A program made the position numbers and the translations under genes. A DNA stretch of 64,000 bases from Lentzea alba (lineage in GTDB: Bacteria > Actinomycetota > Actinomycetes > Mycobacteriales > Pseudonocardiaceae), in the NCBI RefSeq assembly GCF_011067745.1, contig NZ_JAAMPJ010000002.1:62001-126000 (forward strand), written 5' to 3'. Positions 7,880 through 15,672 of this stretch are shown piece after piece. Within the stretch, counting starts at the first letter, position 1. Each line of letters starts with the position of its first letter. The notes beneath the pieces are model-generated. The model saw nothing but the letters and a program-made list of their open reading frames with translations. It made no database searches and had not been told where the DNA came from.

Positions 7880-8953
7880 ATGAACAAGCGAAAGGTGACC
7901 CTGGCCGCTGCGGCGGCCGGTGTGCTCACCGGTGCGGCAGGCCTCGGCCTGCTCGCCATGCCGGCAGGCGCAGGCCAGCCACCATCACTACCGGACGTCT
8001 CCGCGGAGTCCCTCGTCGAGCAGGTCCTGACGAGCAAACCCGGCGCGTTCGGCGGCACCGTGGAGGTCGACAACAAGCTGGGCCTCCCCGCGATCTCGGA
8101 GATCCCGCAGCTCGCGGACGGCAAGCACAGCGCCCGGATCTGGACGGACGGCAACGGCAAGCTGCGGCTCGCCCTGCCCAACGGCCAGTCCGAGCAGACC
8201 ATCGTCGACGACGGCACGACCACGTGGTCGTGGAACTCGCAGGACAACGAGGTCACGAAGTCCGAGCACAAGGCCGACGAGAAGGCCGAGAAGCCGGAAA
8301 CCGGCCAGAAGGCGATCGACCCGGCCACCGCGGCCAAAGAGATCGTCGGCCTGACCAAGGAGTTCAGCGACATCAGCGTCGACGGCACCGCGAGGGTCGC
8401 CAACCGCGCTGCCTACGAGCTCGTGCTGACCCCGAAGGCCAGCGAGAAGACGCTGATCCGCGAGGTGCGGATCGCCGTCGACTCCGAGCTCAAGATGCCG
8501 CTGCGGGTCGCCGTCCTGACCAACGGGACGAGCGAGCCGGCGGGCACCGTCGGGTTCAGCCAGATCGACGTGGGCCCGCAGGACCCGAAGCTGTTCGAGT
8601 TCACCCCGCCCGCCACCGCCAAGGTCACCACGCCGGAGGCCAAGGAACAGCGGCAGCAGGGCAAGCCCGAGGTCGGCATCGAGCAGGCGTTGCACGGCAA
8701 GGACCCGCAGATCTTCGGCACCGGCTGGGACACCGTGGTCGGCGCGAAGATCCCCGGTGAGGCCATGGCCCAGGTGCCCGCCGAGGCGCAGGGTCTGGTC
8801 GACCGGTTCACCAAGCAGGTCAGCGGCAGCTGGGGCAGCGGCAAGCTGTTCAACACCAAGGTCGCCACGATCCTGATCGCGGACGACGGCCGTGTGGTCG
8901 CGGGTGCCGTGCCCGAGCAGGTCCTGTTCGACACGATCGGACAGGTGAAGTGA
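7880..8953 (+). CDS. Exported RseB/LolA-like protein
   Basis: 357 residues starting ATG 7880 after GGAGGAGGGG. There is a signal peptide (hydrophobic to about residue 31, ending MPAGAGQ). The body fits the LolA/RseB-like convex beta-sheet superfamily (often annotated as sigma-factor regulatory protein MucB/RseB N-terminal): VEQVLTSKPGAFGGTVEV, a DGTTTWSWNSQDNEVT strand pair, then VANRAAYELVLTPK. Residues 95-110 form a charged Lys/Glu linker. It overlaps the ABC ATPase by four bases and is divergent from the two-component pair, suggesting an envelope-stress sensor and exporter unit. Its precise role is unknown. Confidence 0.8.
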   Translation: MNKRKVTLAAAAAGVLTGAAGLGLLAMPAGAGQPPSLPDVSAESLVEQVLTSKPGAFGGTVEVDNKLGLPAISEIPQLADGKHSARIWTDGNGKLRLALPNGQSEQTIVDDGTTTWSWNSQDNEVTKSEHKADEKAEKPETGQKAIDPATAAKEIVGLTKEFSDISVDGTARVANRAAYELVLTPKASEKTLIREVRIAVDSELKMPLRVAVLTNGTSEPAGTVGFSQIDVGPQDPKLFEFTPPATAKVTTPEAKEQRQQGKPEVGIEQALHGKDPQIFGTGWDTVVGAKIPGEAMAQVPAEAQGLVDRFTKQVSGSWGSGKLFNTKVATILIADDGRVVAGAVPEQVLFDTIGQVK

Positions 8954-9954
8954 CCACCTCGACCAGCGCGCCGGTGACGACGAGCACCAAGACCGCCGTC
9001 GCCGCGCGGACCAGAGGTCTGCGCAAGGAGTACGGGAGCACGGTCGCCGTGGACCGCGTCGACCTCGAGCTGCCGGAAGGAGCCGTGCTCGGCATGCTCG
9101 GCCCCAACGGGTCGGGCAAGACGACCACGATCCGGATGCTGCTCGGGTTGGTCCGCCCCACGCAGGGGGAGATCGAGCTGCTCGGCAGGCCGCTTCCGGA
9201 CGGGGCCGAGCAGTCGCTGCCGCACGTGGGCGCGCTGGTCGAGGGTCCGGGGTTCCACCCGTTCCTGAGCGGGCGGGAGAACCTCATCCGCTGTGCCGCG
9301 TTCGAGCCGCTGCTGCCGAAGAAGCAGATCAAGCAGGCGGTGGAGGACGCACTCGAACGCGTCGGGCTCGCCCAGGCGGCCCACCGCAGGTACCGCGGGT
9401 ACTCGCTCGGCATGAAGCAACGCCTCGGCCTGGCCGCGGCGTTGCTCGTGCCGCGCAAGCTGGTCGTGCTCGACGAGCCGACCAACGGCCTCGACCCGGC
9501 CGGCACCCGCGAGATCCGCAAGATCATCGCGGAGCTGCACGAAGCGGGCAGCACGGTGCTGGTGTCCAGCCACCTGCTGAGCGAGGTCGAGGCCACCTGC
9601 ACGCACGTCGCGGTCCTGCACCGCGGAACCGTGGTGGCGCAGGGAGAGCTGACCGAACTGCTGCAGGCGGGCGGTTCGGCGCTCCAGGTGATCACACCGG
9701 ACGTCGAAACGGCGTTGAGCGCCCTGCGGCAGGCCAAGATCTCCGCACGGCCGCTGGGTGAGGGCCTGCGGGTCGAGCTCGCCGGCACCTCGGCGCCCCA
9801 GGTGATCGAGACGCTGGTGAAGGCCGGCGTCGGGGTGTACGAGGCGACGCGCTGGAAGACCGGCCTGGAGGAGCTGTTCGCGCGGCTCACCGAGGCCGAG
9901 GAGGCCGAGCGGGGCATGTCCGCTGTCGACACGCTGGACGGGGGACCGCGATGA
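8950..9954 (+). CDS. ABC exporter ATP-binding protein
   Basis: 334 residues, GTG start overlapping the RseB-like stop as GTGA. Walker A GPNGSGKTTT, the daunorubicin/bacitracin-type signature YSLGMKQRLGLAAALL, Walker B LVVLDEPTNGLDPAG and switch His in VSSHLL are all intact. It belongs to the ABC-2/CcmA group that drives export of peptides, lipids or drugs with a separate membrane subunit, here the next gene. About 110 residues after the switch form the C-terminal domain usual in this group. Confidence 0.92.
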   Translation: MTTSTSAPVTTSTKTAVAARTRGLRKEYGSTVAVDRVDLELPEGAVLGMLGPNGSGKTTTIRMLLGLVRPTQGEIELLGRPLPDGAEQSLPHVGALVEGPGFHPFLSGRENLIRCAAFEPLLPKKQIKQAVEDALERVGLAQAAHRRYRGYSLGMKQRLGLAAALLVPRKLVVLDEPTNGLDPAGTREIRKIIAELHEAGSTVLVSSHLLSEVEATCTHVAVLHRGTVVAQGELTELLQAGGSALQVITPDVETALSALRQAKISARPLGEGLRVELAGTSAPQVIETLVKAGVGVYEATRWKTGLEELFARLTEAEEAERGMSAVDTLDGGPR

Positions 9955-10757
9955 TCACGCGTCAGTTCGGTTCCGAGGTGCGCTGGATGCTGCGCCGGCC
10001 GCGCACCATCATCGGCCTGTTCGGCCTGGTCCTCGTGCCGATCATCATCAGCTTCGGCATCTGGACCGCGGGCGGTGAGGAGGGCGGCGGCCCGCCCGGC
10101 CTGGGCGCGATCCTCCAGGGCAACGGCCTGGTCGTGCCGATCTTCACGTTGTTCCTGTCGCTCAACCTGTTGCTGCCGCTGGTGGCGTCGATCTGGGCGG
10201 CGGACGGCCTGGCGGGCGAGGCGCAGCACGGCACCCTGCGCGGACTGCTGGTCGCACCGGTCTCCCGCGTGCGGCTGCTGTTCGTGAAGCTGTTCGGGCT
10301 CACCGCGATGTCGCTCTTCGCCGTCACGCTGATGGCGGTCGTCGGCATCATCGCCGGCACCGCGTTCCTCGGCACGAACGGCATGGTGACGCTGACCGGC
10401 ACGACCCTGTCCACCGGGGAAGGCCTGCTGCGCATCGCCCTGTTCATCGTCCTGGTGACGTTCCAGATGGTGGCGATCGGCGCGGTGGCCCTCGCGGTCT
10501 CCGCGACCACCGAACACCCGCTGGTGGTGCAGGCGGCGACGATGACGACGATCATCGTGTTCCAGGTGCTGGGGCAGTTCTCCTCGCTGGACTGGCTGCA
10601 CCCGTTCCTGATCACGACGGGCTTCCCCGGGCTGGTCGACGTGATGCGCGACCCGATCCCGTTCGGCCAGATCTGGGACAGCACGCTGCTCGCCGGCTGC
10701 TACCTGCTGATCGGCACGGGCCTGGCCGCAACACGCCTGATCACGAAGGACAGCTAG
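9951..10757 (+). CDS. ABC-2 type exporter permease
   Basis: 268 residues, ATG start overlapping the ATPase stop by four bases. It has six hydrophobic segments: TIIGLFGLVLVPIIISFG near residue 20, IFTLFLSLNLLLPLVAS near 65, LTAMSLFAVTLMAVVGII near 115, LFIVLVTFQMVAIGAVALA near 165, one near 200 and LLAGCYLLIGTGLAATRL at the end. The pair forms the exporter of the RseB-like operon. The substrate is not evident. A 59-base palindrome starts directly after the stop codon. Confidence 0.88.
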   Translation: MITRQFGSEVRWMLRRPRTIIGLFGLVLVPIIISFGIWTAGGEEGGGPPGLGAILQGNGLVVPIFTLFLSLNLLLPLVASIWAADGLAGEAQHGTLRGLLVAPVSRVRLLFVKLFGLTAMSLFAVTLMAVVGIIAGTAFLGTNGMVTLTGTTLSTGEGLLRIALFIVLVTFQMVAIGAVALAVSATTEHPLVVQAATMTTIIVFQVLGQFSSLDWLHPFLITTGFPGLVDVMRDPIPFGQIWDSTLLAGCYLLIGTGLAATRLITKDS

Positions 10758-10816
10758 TTGTTGATGAGGGGAGCTTTCATCAACCTCAGGTTGATGAAAG
10801 CTCCCCTCATCAACAA
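10758..10816. repeat. 59-base palindrome, copy 2 of a dispersed hairpin family
   Basis: Perfect palindrome with 29-base arms around a single central C, filling the gap between convergent stops at 10757 and 10822. Its core (TTGATGAGGGGAGCTTTC and AACCTCAGGTT) matches copy 1 at 296-354. Where outer and inner arm bases differ from copy 1, both arms change together and pairing is kept. The position points to a bidirectional terminator. Confidence 0.9.
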
Positions 10817-10821
10817 GCTCA

Positions 10822-11580
10822 TCAGCGGAACCCGCCTTCGCTGTTGATCACCTGACCGGTGATCCACTCAGCGTCGTCGGTGCAGAGCCAGGAGACCAGC
10901 CGGGCGGCGTCGTCCGGCTGGCCCCAGCGGCCGAGCGGCATCCGCTCCCGCACCCACTCCCTCGTCTCCGCGTTCGCGTAGCCGGTGTCGGTCGGGCCGG
11001 GGTTCACGGCGTTGATCGCGATCCCCTGCCTGATCAGGTGGTGCGACAACGTGGACATGATCCCCACCAGCGCGCCCTTCGACGCCGCGTACGCGACCTC
11101 GTTCGGCATCGGCCCGAGGTTCTGTCCGGACGTCATGAACACGACCCGCCCGCCCTTCGCGCCGTCGTGCTGCCGGGCAAACGCTTGCGTCAGCAGGATC
11201 GACGACCGCGTGTTCACCGCGTAATGCCTGTCCAGCATGGCCGCGTCCAACTCCCCCAACGGACCGTCCGACCCGCTGAGCGCGTGGTTGCACACCAGGA
11301 CGTCGACCCGCCCGTACGCCTCGACCGCCGCCGCGACCAGCTGATCCGGTGCATCCGGCTCGGCCAGGTCGACGCCGAGGTGTTCGACGCGGCCGTCGAT
11401 GCCGGCGATCACCTCGTCGATCGGGTCGGCGCCCCACGGCTGCGCGGCGTCGTGTGCCACGTGGTGCTGCACGAACAGGTCGGCGCCGAGCCCCGCCAGC
11501 CGGGAAGCGATCGCGTAGCCGATGCCCTGCCGCCTGCTCACTCCGGTGACGAGCGCGACTCGTCCTTCTAGAAGCCCCAT
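10822..11580 (-). CDS. Short-chain dehydrogenase/reductase
   Basis: 252 residues from ATG 11580, which follows GGGGG; an upstream ATG at 11610 would overlap the ATPase gene. The Rossmann motif is a variant, TGVSRRQGIGYAIA. Ser is seen in FMTSGQN, and the catalytic pair is YAASK, followed by INAVNPGPTDTG. The C-terminus TGQVINSEGGFR is typical of FabG-like enzymes. It is the last gene of the thiamine-transport transcription unit (10-base gap) but the link may be accidental. Substrate unknown. Confidence 0.88.
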   Translation of the reverse strand: MGLLEGRVALVTGVSRRQGIGYAIASRLAGLGADLFVQHHVAHDAAQPWGADPIDEVIAGIDGRVEHLGVDLAEPDAPDQLVAAAVEAYGRVDVLVCNHALSGSDGPLGELDAAMLDRHYAVNTRSSILLTQAFARQHDGAKGGRVVFMTSGQNLGPMPNEVAYAASKGALVGIMSTLSHHLIRQGIAINAVNPGPTDTGYANAETREWVRERMPLGRWGQPDDAARLVSWLCTDDAEWITGQVINSEGGFR

Positions 11581-11590
11581 AGGCCCCCAG

Positions 11591-12544
11591 CTAACCGATT
11601 CGAGCGACACCGTCCAAGTCGATTTCGAGCCGCACGCGGTCGCCGATCTCGCTCATCGGCCCGACCGCCTCGTACTCCTCGCCGTCGATCTCCACGAGCA
11701 ACCGCACGTGATCACGCCGGTGCACCCGTTCCAGCACAACACCTTCCAGCGCACCCGCCGGATCGACCCGCAACGCCGTGGCCCGCAACCCAACCCGTCC
11801 CACGTCGAGGCCCACGAACGAGCCGGGCACGAACTTGTTGCACCCCAGGAACTTCGCGGTCTCCACGTCGACCGGCGACGACCACACCTCGGCCGGCGGC
11901 CCCACCTGGACGATCCGGCCGCGCGACATGATCGCCACCCGGTCGGCCAGCGTGAACGCCTCGTCGTGGTCGTGCGTCACGACCAGCGCGGTGGTCTGAG
12001 CCTCCCGCAGCAACCGGGCCAGATCGACCGCGAGCTGCTCGCGCAACGCCCGGTCGAGCGCCGACAACGGTTCGTCCAGCAGCAACAACCGCGGCGAAGG
12101 AGCCAACGCCCGCGCCAACGCGACGCGCTGCTGCTCGCCGCCGGACAGCTGCGTCACCCGCCGATCCGCGTACCCCTCCAGGCCGACGAGTTCCAGCAGG
12201 GACAACACCCGCTTGTCCCGCGACTCGCGTTCGACCTTCTTCATCCGCAGGCCGAAAGCCACGTTCCCGGCCACCGACCGGTGCGGGAACAGCTGCCCGT
12301 CCTGGAAGACCAGCCCGAACTCCCGCCGGTGCACCGGCACGCCGGCCAGATCCGCGCCGTCCCACCGCACCGAACCCGCAGAAGGCTTCTCCAGTCCCGC
12401 GATCGTGCGCAGCAGCGTCGACTTCCCGCACCCGGACGGCCCGAGCAACGCGACGACCTCGCCGTCCGCCACGGTCAGCGACACGTCCGACACGGCGGCG
12501 GTCTGTCCATAACGGACGGTGATCGAGTCCAGTTCCAGCGCCAT
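11591..12544 (-). CDS. thiQ: Thiamine ABC transporter ATP-binding subunit
   Basis: 317 residues. Walker A GPSGCGKST, signature LSGGEQQRVALARAL, Walker B LLLLDEPLSALD and switch VVTHDHDEAF are intact. A C-terminal TOBE-like domain (about 235-317: KFVPGSFVGLDVGRVGLRAT onward) puts it in the MOI/CUT1 ferric and thiamine importer class. The ATG overlaps the permease stop (TGATG). Assignment to thiamine rests on the ThiB-like protein and the TPP riboswitch at the head of the operon. Confidence 0.88.
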   Translation of the reverse strand: MALELDSITVRYGQTAAVSDVSLTVADGEVVALLGPSGCGKSTLLRTIAGLEKPSAGSVRWDGADLAGVPVHRREFGLVFQDGQLFPHRSVAGNVAFGLRMKKVERESRDKRVLSLLELVGLEGYADRRVTQLSGGEQQRVALARALAPSPRLLLLDEPLSALDRALREQLAVDLARLLREAQTTALVVTHDHDEAFTLADRVAIMSRGRIVQVGPPAEVWSSPVDVETAKFLGCNKFVPGSFVGLDVGRVGLRATALRVDPAGALEGVVLERVHRRDHVRLLVEIDGEEYEAVGPMSEIGDRVRLEIDLDGVARIG

Positions 12545-14214
12545 CAGAACTCCCCGCTGCTCGGCACGCGCAACCGCTCGATCAGCAGCACGCACCCGAC
12601 CGTCACGACCATCAGCAGCGCGCACGCCGCATAAGCCATCTGGCTGTTCAACTCCCCCGGCCGCGACATCAGCCGGGCGATCACCACCGGCAGCGTCGGC
12701 GCATCCGGTCGCGCCAGGAAGCTCGTCGCCCCGAACTCCCCCAGCGCCACCACGTACCCGAACCCGGCCGCCGCCACCAGCGACCGCCCGACCAGCGGCA
12801 GATCCACCTCGCGCCACACCCGCAACGGTGAGGCGCCCAGCGTTGCCGCCGCCTGCCGCAGCCGTTCGTCCACGGCCCGCAGCACCGGCAGCACCATCCG
12901 CACGATCAGCGGTGTCACCACCAACGCCTGCGCCAACGGGACCAGCAGCGGCGAAGTCCGGAAATCGCCGGGCAGCGCGTCCATCGTGACCAGGTAGCCG
13001 AAGCCCACGGTCACCGCGGACACCCCGAGCGGCAGCATCAGCGCGGTGTCGAGCACCTCGGCGATCCGCGACCCCGAGCGTCGCAACCCGACCAGCACCA
13101 CGGCCGAGAACACCCCGACCACCAACGCCACCAAGGTCGCGTCGAACGCCGTCCGCACCGAGTTCAGCGCCGCGTCGATCCCGGTCACCGCCAACGTGCC
13201 GCGATCACCCCGGGTCGTCAACGCGACGTACCCGGCGAAGCTCCACCCGTCCCGAGTGGACAGTGACCTCGTCACCAGCCCGACGACCGGCGTCAGCAAC
13301 GCCACGACGACAGCGAAAGCAGCCAGCACGACGTACCACTCACCACCGGAAGGCCGTCGCGCCAGCTCTTCCCTGTCGCGCAACGCCAGCGCGGTCTCCC
13401 GCCGTCGCCGGGCCAACGCGCCCAGCACGAGAACCGCCAGCACCGCGACGAACTGCAGCAACGACAGCGCCGCCGCCCCGGACAGGTCGAACAGCTCGAC
13501 GGTCCGCAGGTAGATCTCGGTCTCCAGGGTCCGGTACCGCGACCCGCCCAGCACCAGCACCACACCAAAACTCGTGGCGCAAAAGAGGAACACGACCGCC
13601 GCGGCGGACCCGATCGCCGGCGCCAACGCCGGCAGCACCACCGACAGGAAAGCCCGAGGCCGAGAGGCACCCAACGCCCGAGCCGCGTCTTCGGCCCGCC
13701 GATCGGTGTGCGCCCACAGCCCGCCCACGGTCCGCGCGACCACGGCCACGTTGAAGAACGCGTTCGCCAGGACGATCGGCAGCACGCCGCCGTCCGGCCA
13801 GAACGTCCGGAACGCCAAGCCCACCACCACGGTCGGCAGCACGAACGGCACCATCACGGCCGCCCGCACCAGCCCGAGCCCGCGAATCCGGCACCGCGCC
13901 AGCACGAAAGCCACCGGCAGGCCGGCGACGACTGCCACGACCGTCGACGCCAAAGCCTGCCCGAGGGTGAACCCGACCAACTCCCAGGTGTCCGCGGCGA
14001 AGAGGACGGTGGTGACGCCGCCCTCGCGCAGACCCAGGGTGATGATGGCGAGGACGGGCCAGGCGAAGAACAGCCCGAGGAAGGCCAGCGGCAGCAACGC
14101 CGCCGCCGACCAGCCCGAACGCGCCGAGATCAGGCCGGGGCGGGCTCGCGCCGCCGACCCGCCGCCACCAGGACCGGAGCCGGTGTCGCTCAGCCCTGCA
14201 CGAGCTTGCGCCAC
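12544..14214 (-). CDS. thiP: Thiamine ABC transporter permease, two-domain ThiP type
   Basis: About 556 residues with some twelve membrane helices in two homologous halves, as in ThiP and FbpB. Each half has the EAA-like loop: EDAARALGASRPRAFLSVVLPAL in the first and QAAATLGASPLRVWREVDLPLV in the second (quoted here in part: AARALGAS, AATLGAS). GTG 14214 is chosen because it overlaps the thiB end by about 25 bases; the frame is open further upstream but that part is antisense-like and Gly/Arg-rich. The exact start is uncertain. Confidence 0.87.
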   Translation of the reverse strand: MAQARAGLSDTGSGPGGGGSAARARPGLISARSGWSAAALLPLAFLGLFFAWPVLAIITLGLREGGVTTVLFAADTWELVGFTLGQALASTVVAVVAGLPVAFVLARCRIRGLGLVRAAVMVPFVLPTVVVGLAFRTFWPDGGVLPIVLANAFFNVAVVARTVGGLWAHTDRRAEDAARALGASRPRAFLSVVLPALAPAIGSAAAVVFLFCATSFGVVLVLGGSRYRTLETEIYLRTVELFDLSGAAALSLLQFVAVLAVLVLGALARRRRETALALRDREELARRPSGGEWYVVLAAFAVVVALLTPVVGLVTRSLSTRDGWSFAGYVALTTRGDRGTLAVTGIDAALNSVRTAFDATLVALVVGVFSAVVLVGLRRSGSRIAEVLDTALMLPLGVSAVTVGFGYLVTMDALPGDFRTSPLLVPLAQALVVTPLIVRMVLPVLRAVDERLRQAAATLGASPLRVWREVDLPLVGRSLVAAAGFGYVVALGEFGATSFLARPDAPTLPVVIARLMSRPGELNSQMAYAACALLMVVTVGCVLLIERLRVPSSGEF

Positions 14215-15188
14215 TGCTCGACCCACGCTTCGCGGTTGTCCTTCACCTTGTCCGCGGGCAGGCTCTGCGGGTTCGTCGGCAACGGAGCGTCCTTGGCCCA
14301 CGACTCGGGCAGCGCGACGCCCTCACGCGACGGGTAGACGTACATCTGCTCGGCCACCTGGGCCTGGAACTTCTCGCCCAGCAGGAAGTCGAGCACCTTC
14401 TGCGCGTCGGCGGAGTTCTTCGCCCCGGCCAGCACGCCCGCGTACTCGACCTGCCGGTAGCAGGTGCCGAGCACGGCCTTGGTCTTCCCGCCCTCGGCGG
14501 ACGGCGACGACGCGTACGAGACGACGATCGGCCGCGTGCCCTTGGTGGCGGAGAACTCCTGGTTGTAGGCCTCTTCCCAGCCGCTCACGACCTTGACGCC
14601 GTTGGCCTTGAGCTTGGTCCAGTACTCCTGCCAGCCGTTCTCGCCGAACTTCGCGATCGTGCCGAGCAGGAACGCGAGCCCCGGCGAGGACGTGGCCGGG
14701 TTCTCCACGACCAGCATGTCCTTGAACTTCGGGTCGACCAGGTCCTCGTACGAGGTCGGCTCGACCCCGCCGAGCTTGGCCGGGTCGATGTTCAGGCACA
14801 CGTCGCCGACGTCGACGGCCTGCAGGCGGTTCGTGTCGTCGGCCTTGTACCGCTGAGCGCCCTTCGAGGCCTCCGGCGAGGCGTACTCGGCGAACACGCC
14901 CTCGCTCAACGCCCGCGAGGCGAACGTCGAGTCGACGCCGAACGCGACGTCGCCGATCGGGTTCGCCTTGGTGAGCACCAGCTTGTTGGTGAGCTCGCCC
15001 GCGTCACCGCTCGCGATCTGCTTCACGGTGATCCCGGAGGACTTCTGGAACTCCTCCAGCACCTCCGGCTTCACCGCGAACGAGTCGTGCGTCACCAAGG
15101 TGACCTCGTGCGTCTGCGGTCCGGTCGAGGTACCGGCCGAACAACCGGTCAACGCCAGAGCAGCGACGACAGCAAAAATCCTTCTCAC
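14190..15188 (-). CDS. thiB: Thiamine-binding lipoprotein
   Basis: 332 residues. Lipoprotein signal MRRIFAVVAALALTGCSAG (lipobox LTGC). The mature part follows ThiB/ABC-Fe3+ class: VTLVTHDSFAVKPEVLEEF, ANPIGDVAFGVDSTFASRAL, DVGDVCLNIDP, NPATSSPGLAFLLGTIAKFG and VVSYASSPSAE. In E. coli ThiB binds thiamine, TMP and TPP; specificity here is inferred from similarity plus the riboswitch. The start is GTG 15188, and its ribosome site AGGGAGAG overlaps the 3' edge of the riboswitch. Confidence 0.92.
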   Translation of the reverse strand: MRRIFAVVAALALTGCSAGTSTGPQTHEVTLVTHDSFAVKPEVLEEFQKSSGITVKQIASGDAGELTNKLVLTKANPIGDVAFGVDSTFASRALSEGVFAEYASPEASKGAQRYKADDTNRLQAVDVGDVCLNIDPAKLGGVEPTSYEDLVDPKFKDMLVVENPATSSPGLAFLLGTIAKFGENGWQEYWTKLKANGVKVVSGWEEAYNQEFSATKGTRPIVVSYASSPSAEGGKTKAVLGTCYRQVEYAGVLAGAKNSADAQKVLDFLLGEKFQAQVAEQMYVYPSREGVALPESWAKDAPLPTNPQSLPADKVKDNREAWVEQWRKLVQG

Positions 15189-15196
15189 GTCAATCT

Positions 15197-15286
15197 CTCC
15201 CTACGCCGGTATGACCCGGATCAGGTGGACGGTCGAGGGCTTGCGAGCCCTCCTCTCAGCCCGGCGCTTCACCGGACTCCCGTGGC
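15197..15286 (-). promoter_or_regulatory. TPP riboswitch (THI element)
   Basis: On the minus strand the leader reads CCACGGGAGTCC, then GGGCTGAGAGGA, a hairpin GGGCTCGCAAGCCC, then ACCTGATCCGGGTCATACC and GGCGTAGGGAGA. CUGAGA and ACCUGAUCYGGGU are the invariant TPP-binding segments, so ligand binding is expected. The terminal GUAGGGAGA contains the thiB ribosome site, and I see no separate terminator, which favours translational control. When TPP is plentiful, uptake of thiamine would be turned off. Confidence 0.95.
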
Positions 15287-15325
15287 AAACGCGCAGCTTA
15301 CGTGACGTGGTGGGACGATCAGGAC

Positions 15326-15619
15326 ATGGCCGAGCTGTTGAGCGACGATCAGTTGAACGACGCGCTGCCCAAACTGCCCGACTGGACCGCGCAGGACGCG
15401 GCGCTGGTGCGGACCGTGGAGCTGGCGAGCTTCCCGCAGGCGATCATGGTCGTGAACCGGATCGCCGAGATCGCGGAGAACGACAACCACCACCCTGACA
15501 TCGACATCCGCTACAAGACCCTCACATTTCGCCTGAGCACCCATTACAAGGGAGGAATCACCGCACTCGACGTCTCCCTCGCCGAGGAGATCGACGGAGT
15601 CCTGGACGCCATGGCCTGA
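15326..15619 (+). CDS. 4a-hydroxytetrahydrobiopterin dehydratase (PCD/DCoH family)
   Basis: 97 residues from ATG 15326. The family signature is AENDNHHPDIDIRYKTL, with the paired His of the dehydratase active site, followed by FRLSTHYKGGITALDVSLA. Length is normal. It is divergent from the riboswitch-controlled thiB; the upstream part of the open frame has no ribosome site. The enzyme recycles pterin cofactor after aromatic hydroxylation or has a moonlighting role in molybdopterin metabolism; no hydroxylase gene is nearby. Confidence 0.92.
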   Translation: MAELLSDDQLNDALPKLPDWTAQDAALVRTVELASFPQAIMVVNRIAEIAENDNHHPDIDIRYKTLTFRLSTHYKGGITALDVSLAEEIDGVLDAMA

Positions 15620-15672
15620 TTCGGTCAAGATGTGCGCTGCCGCCGCCCGCGGACAGGAGAGGGAACACCCTC

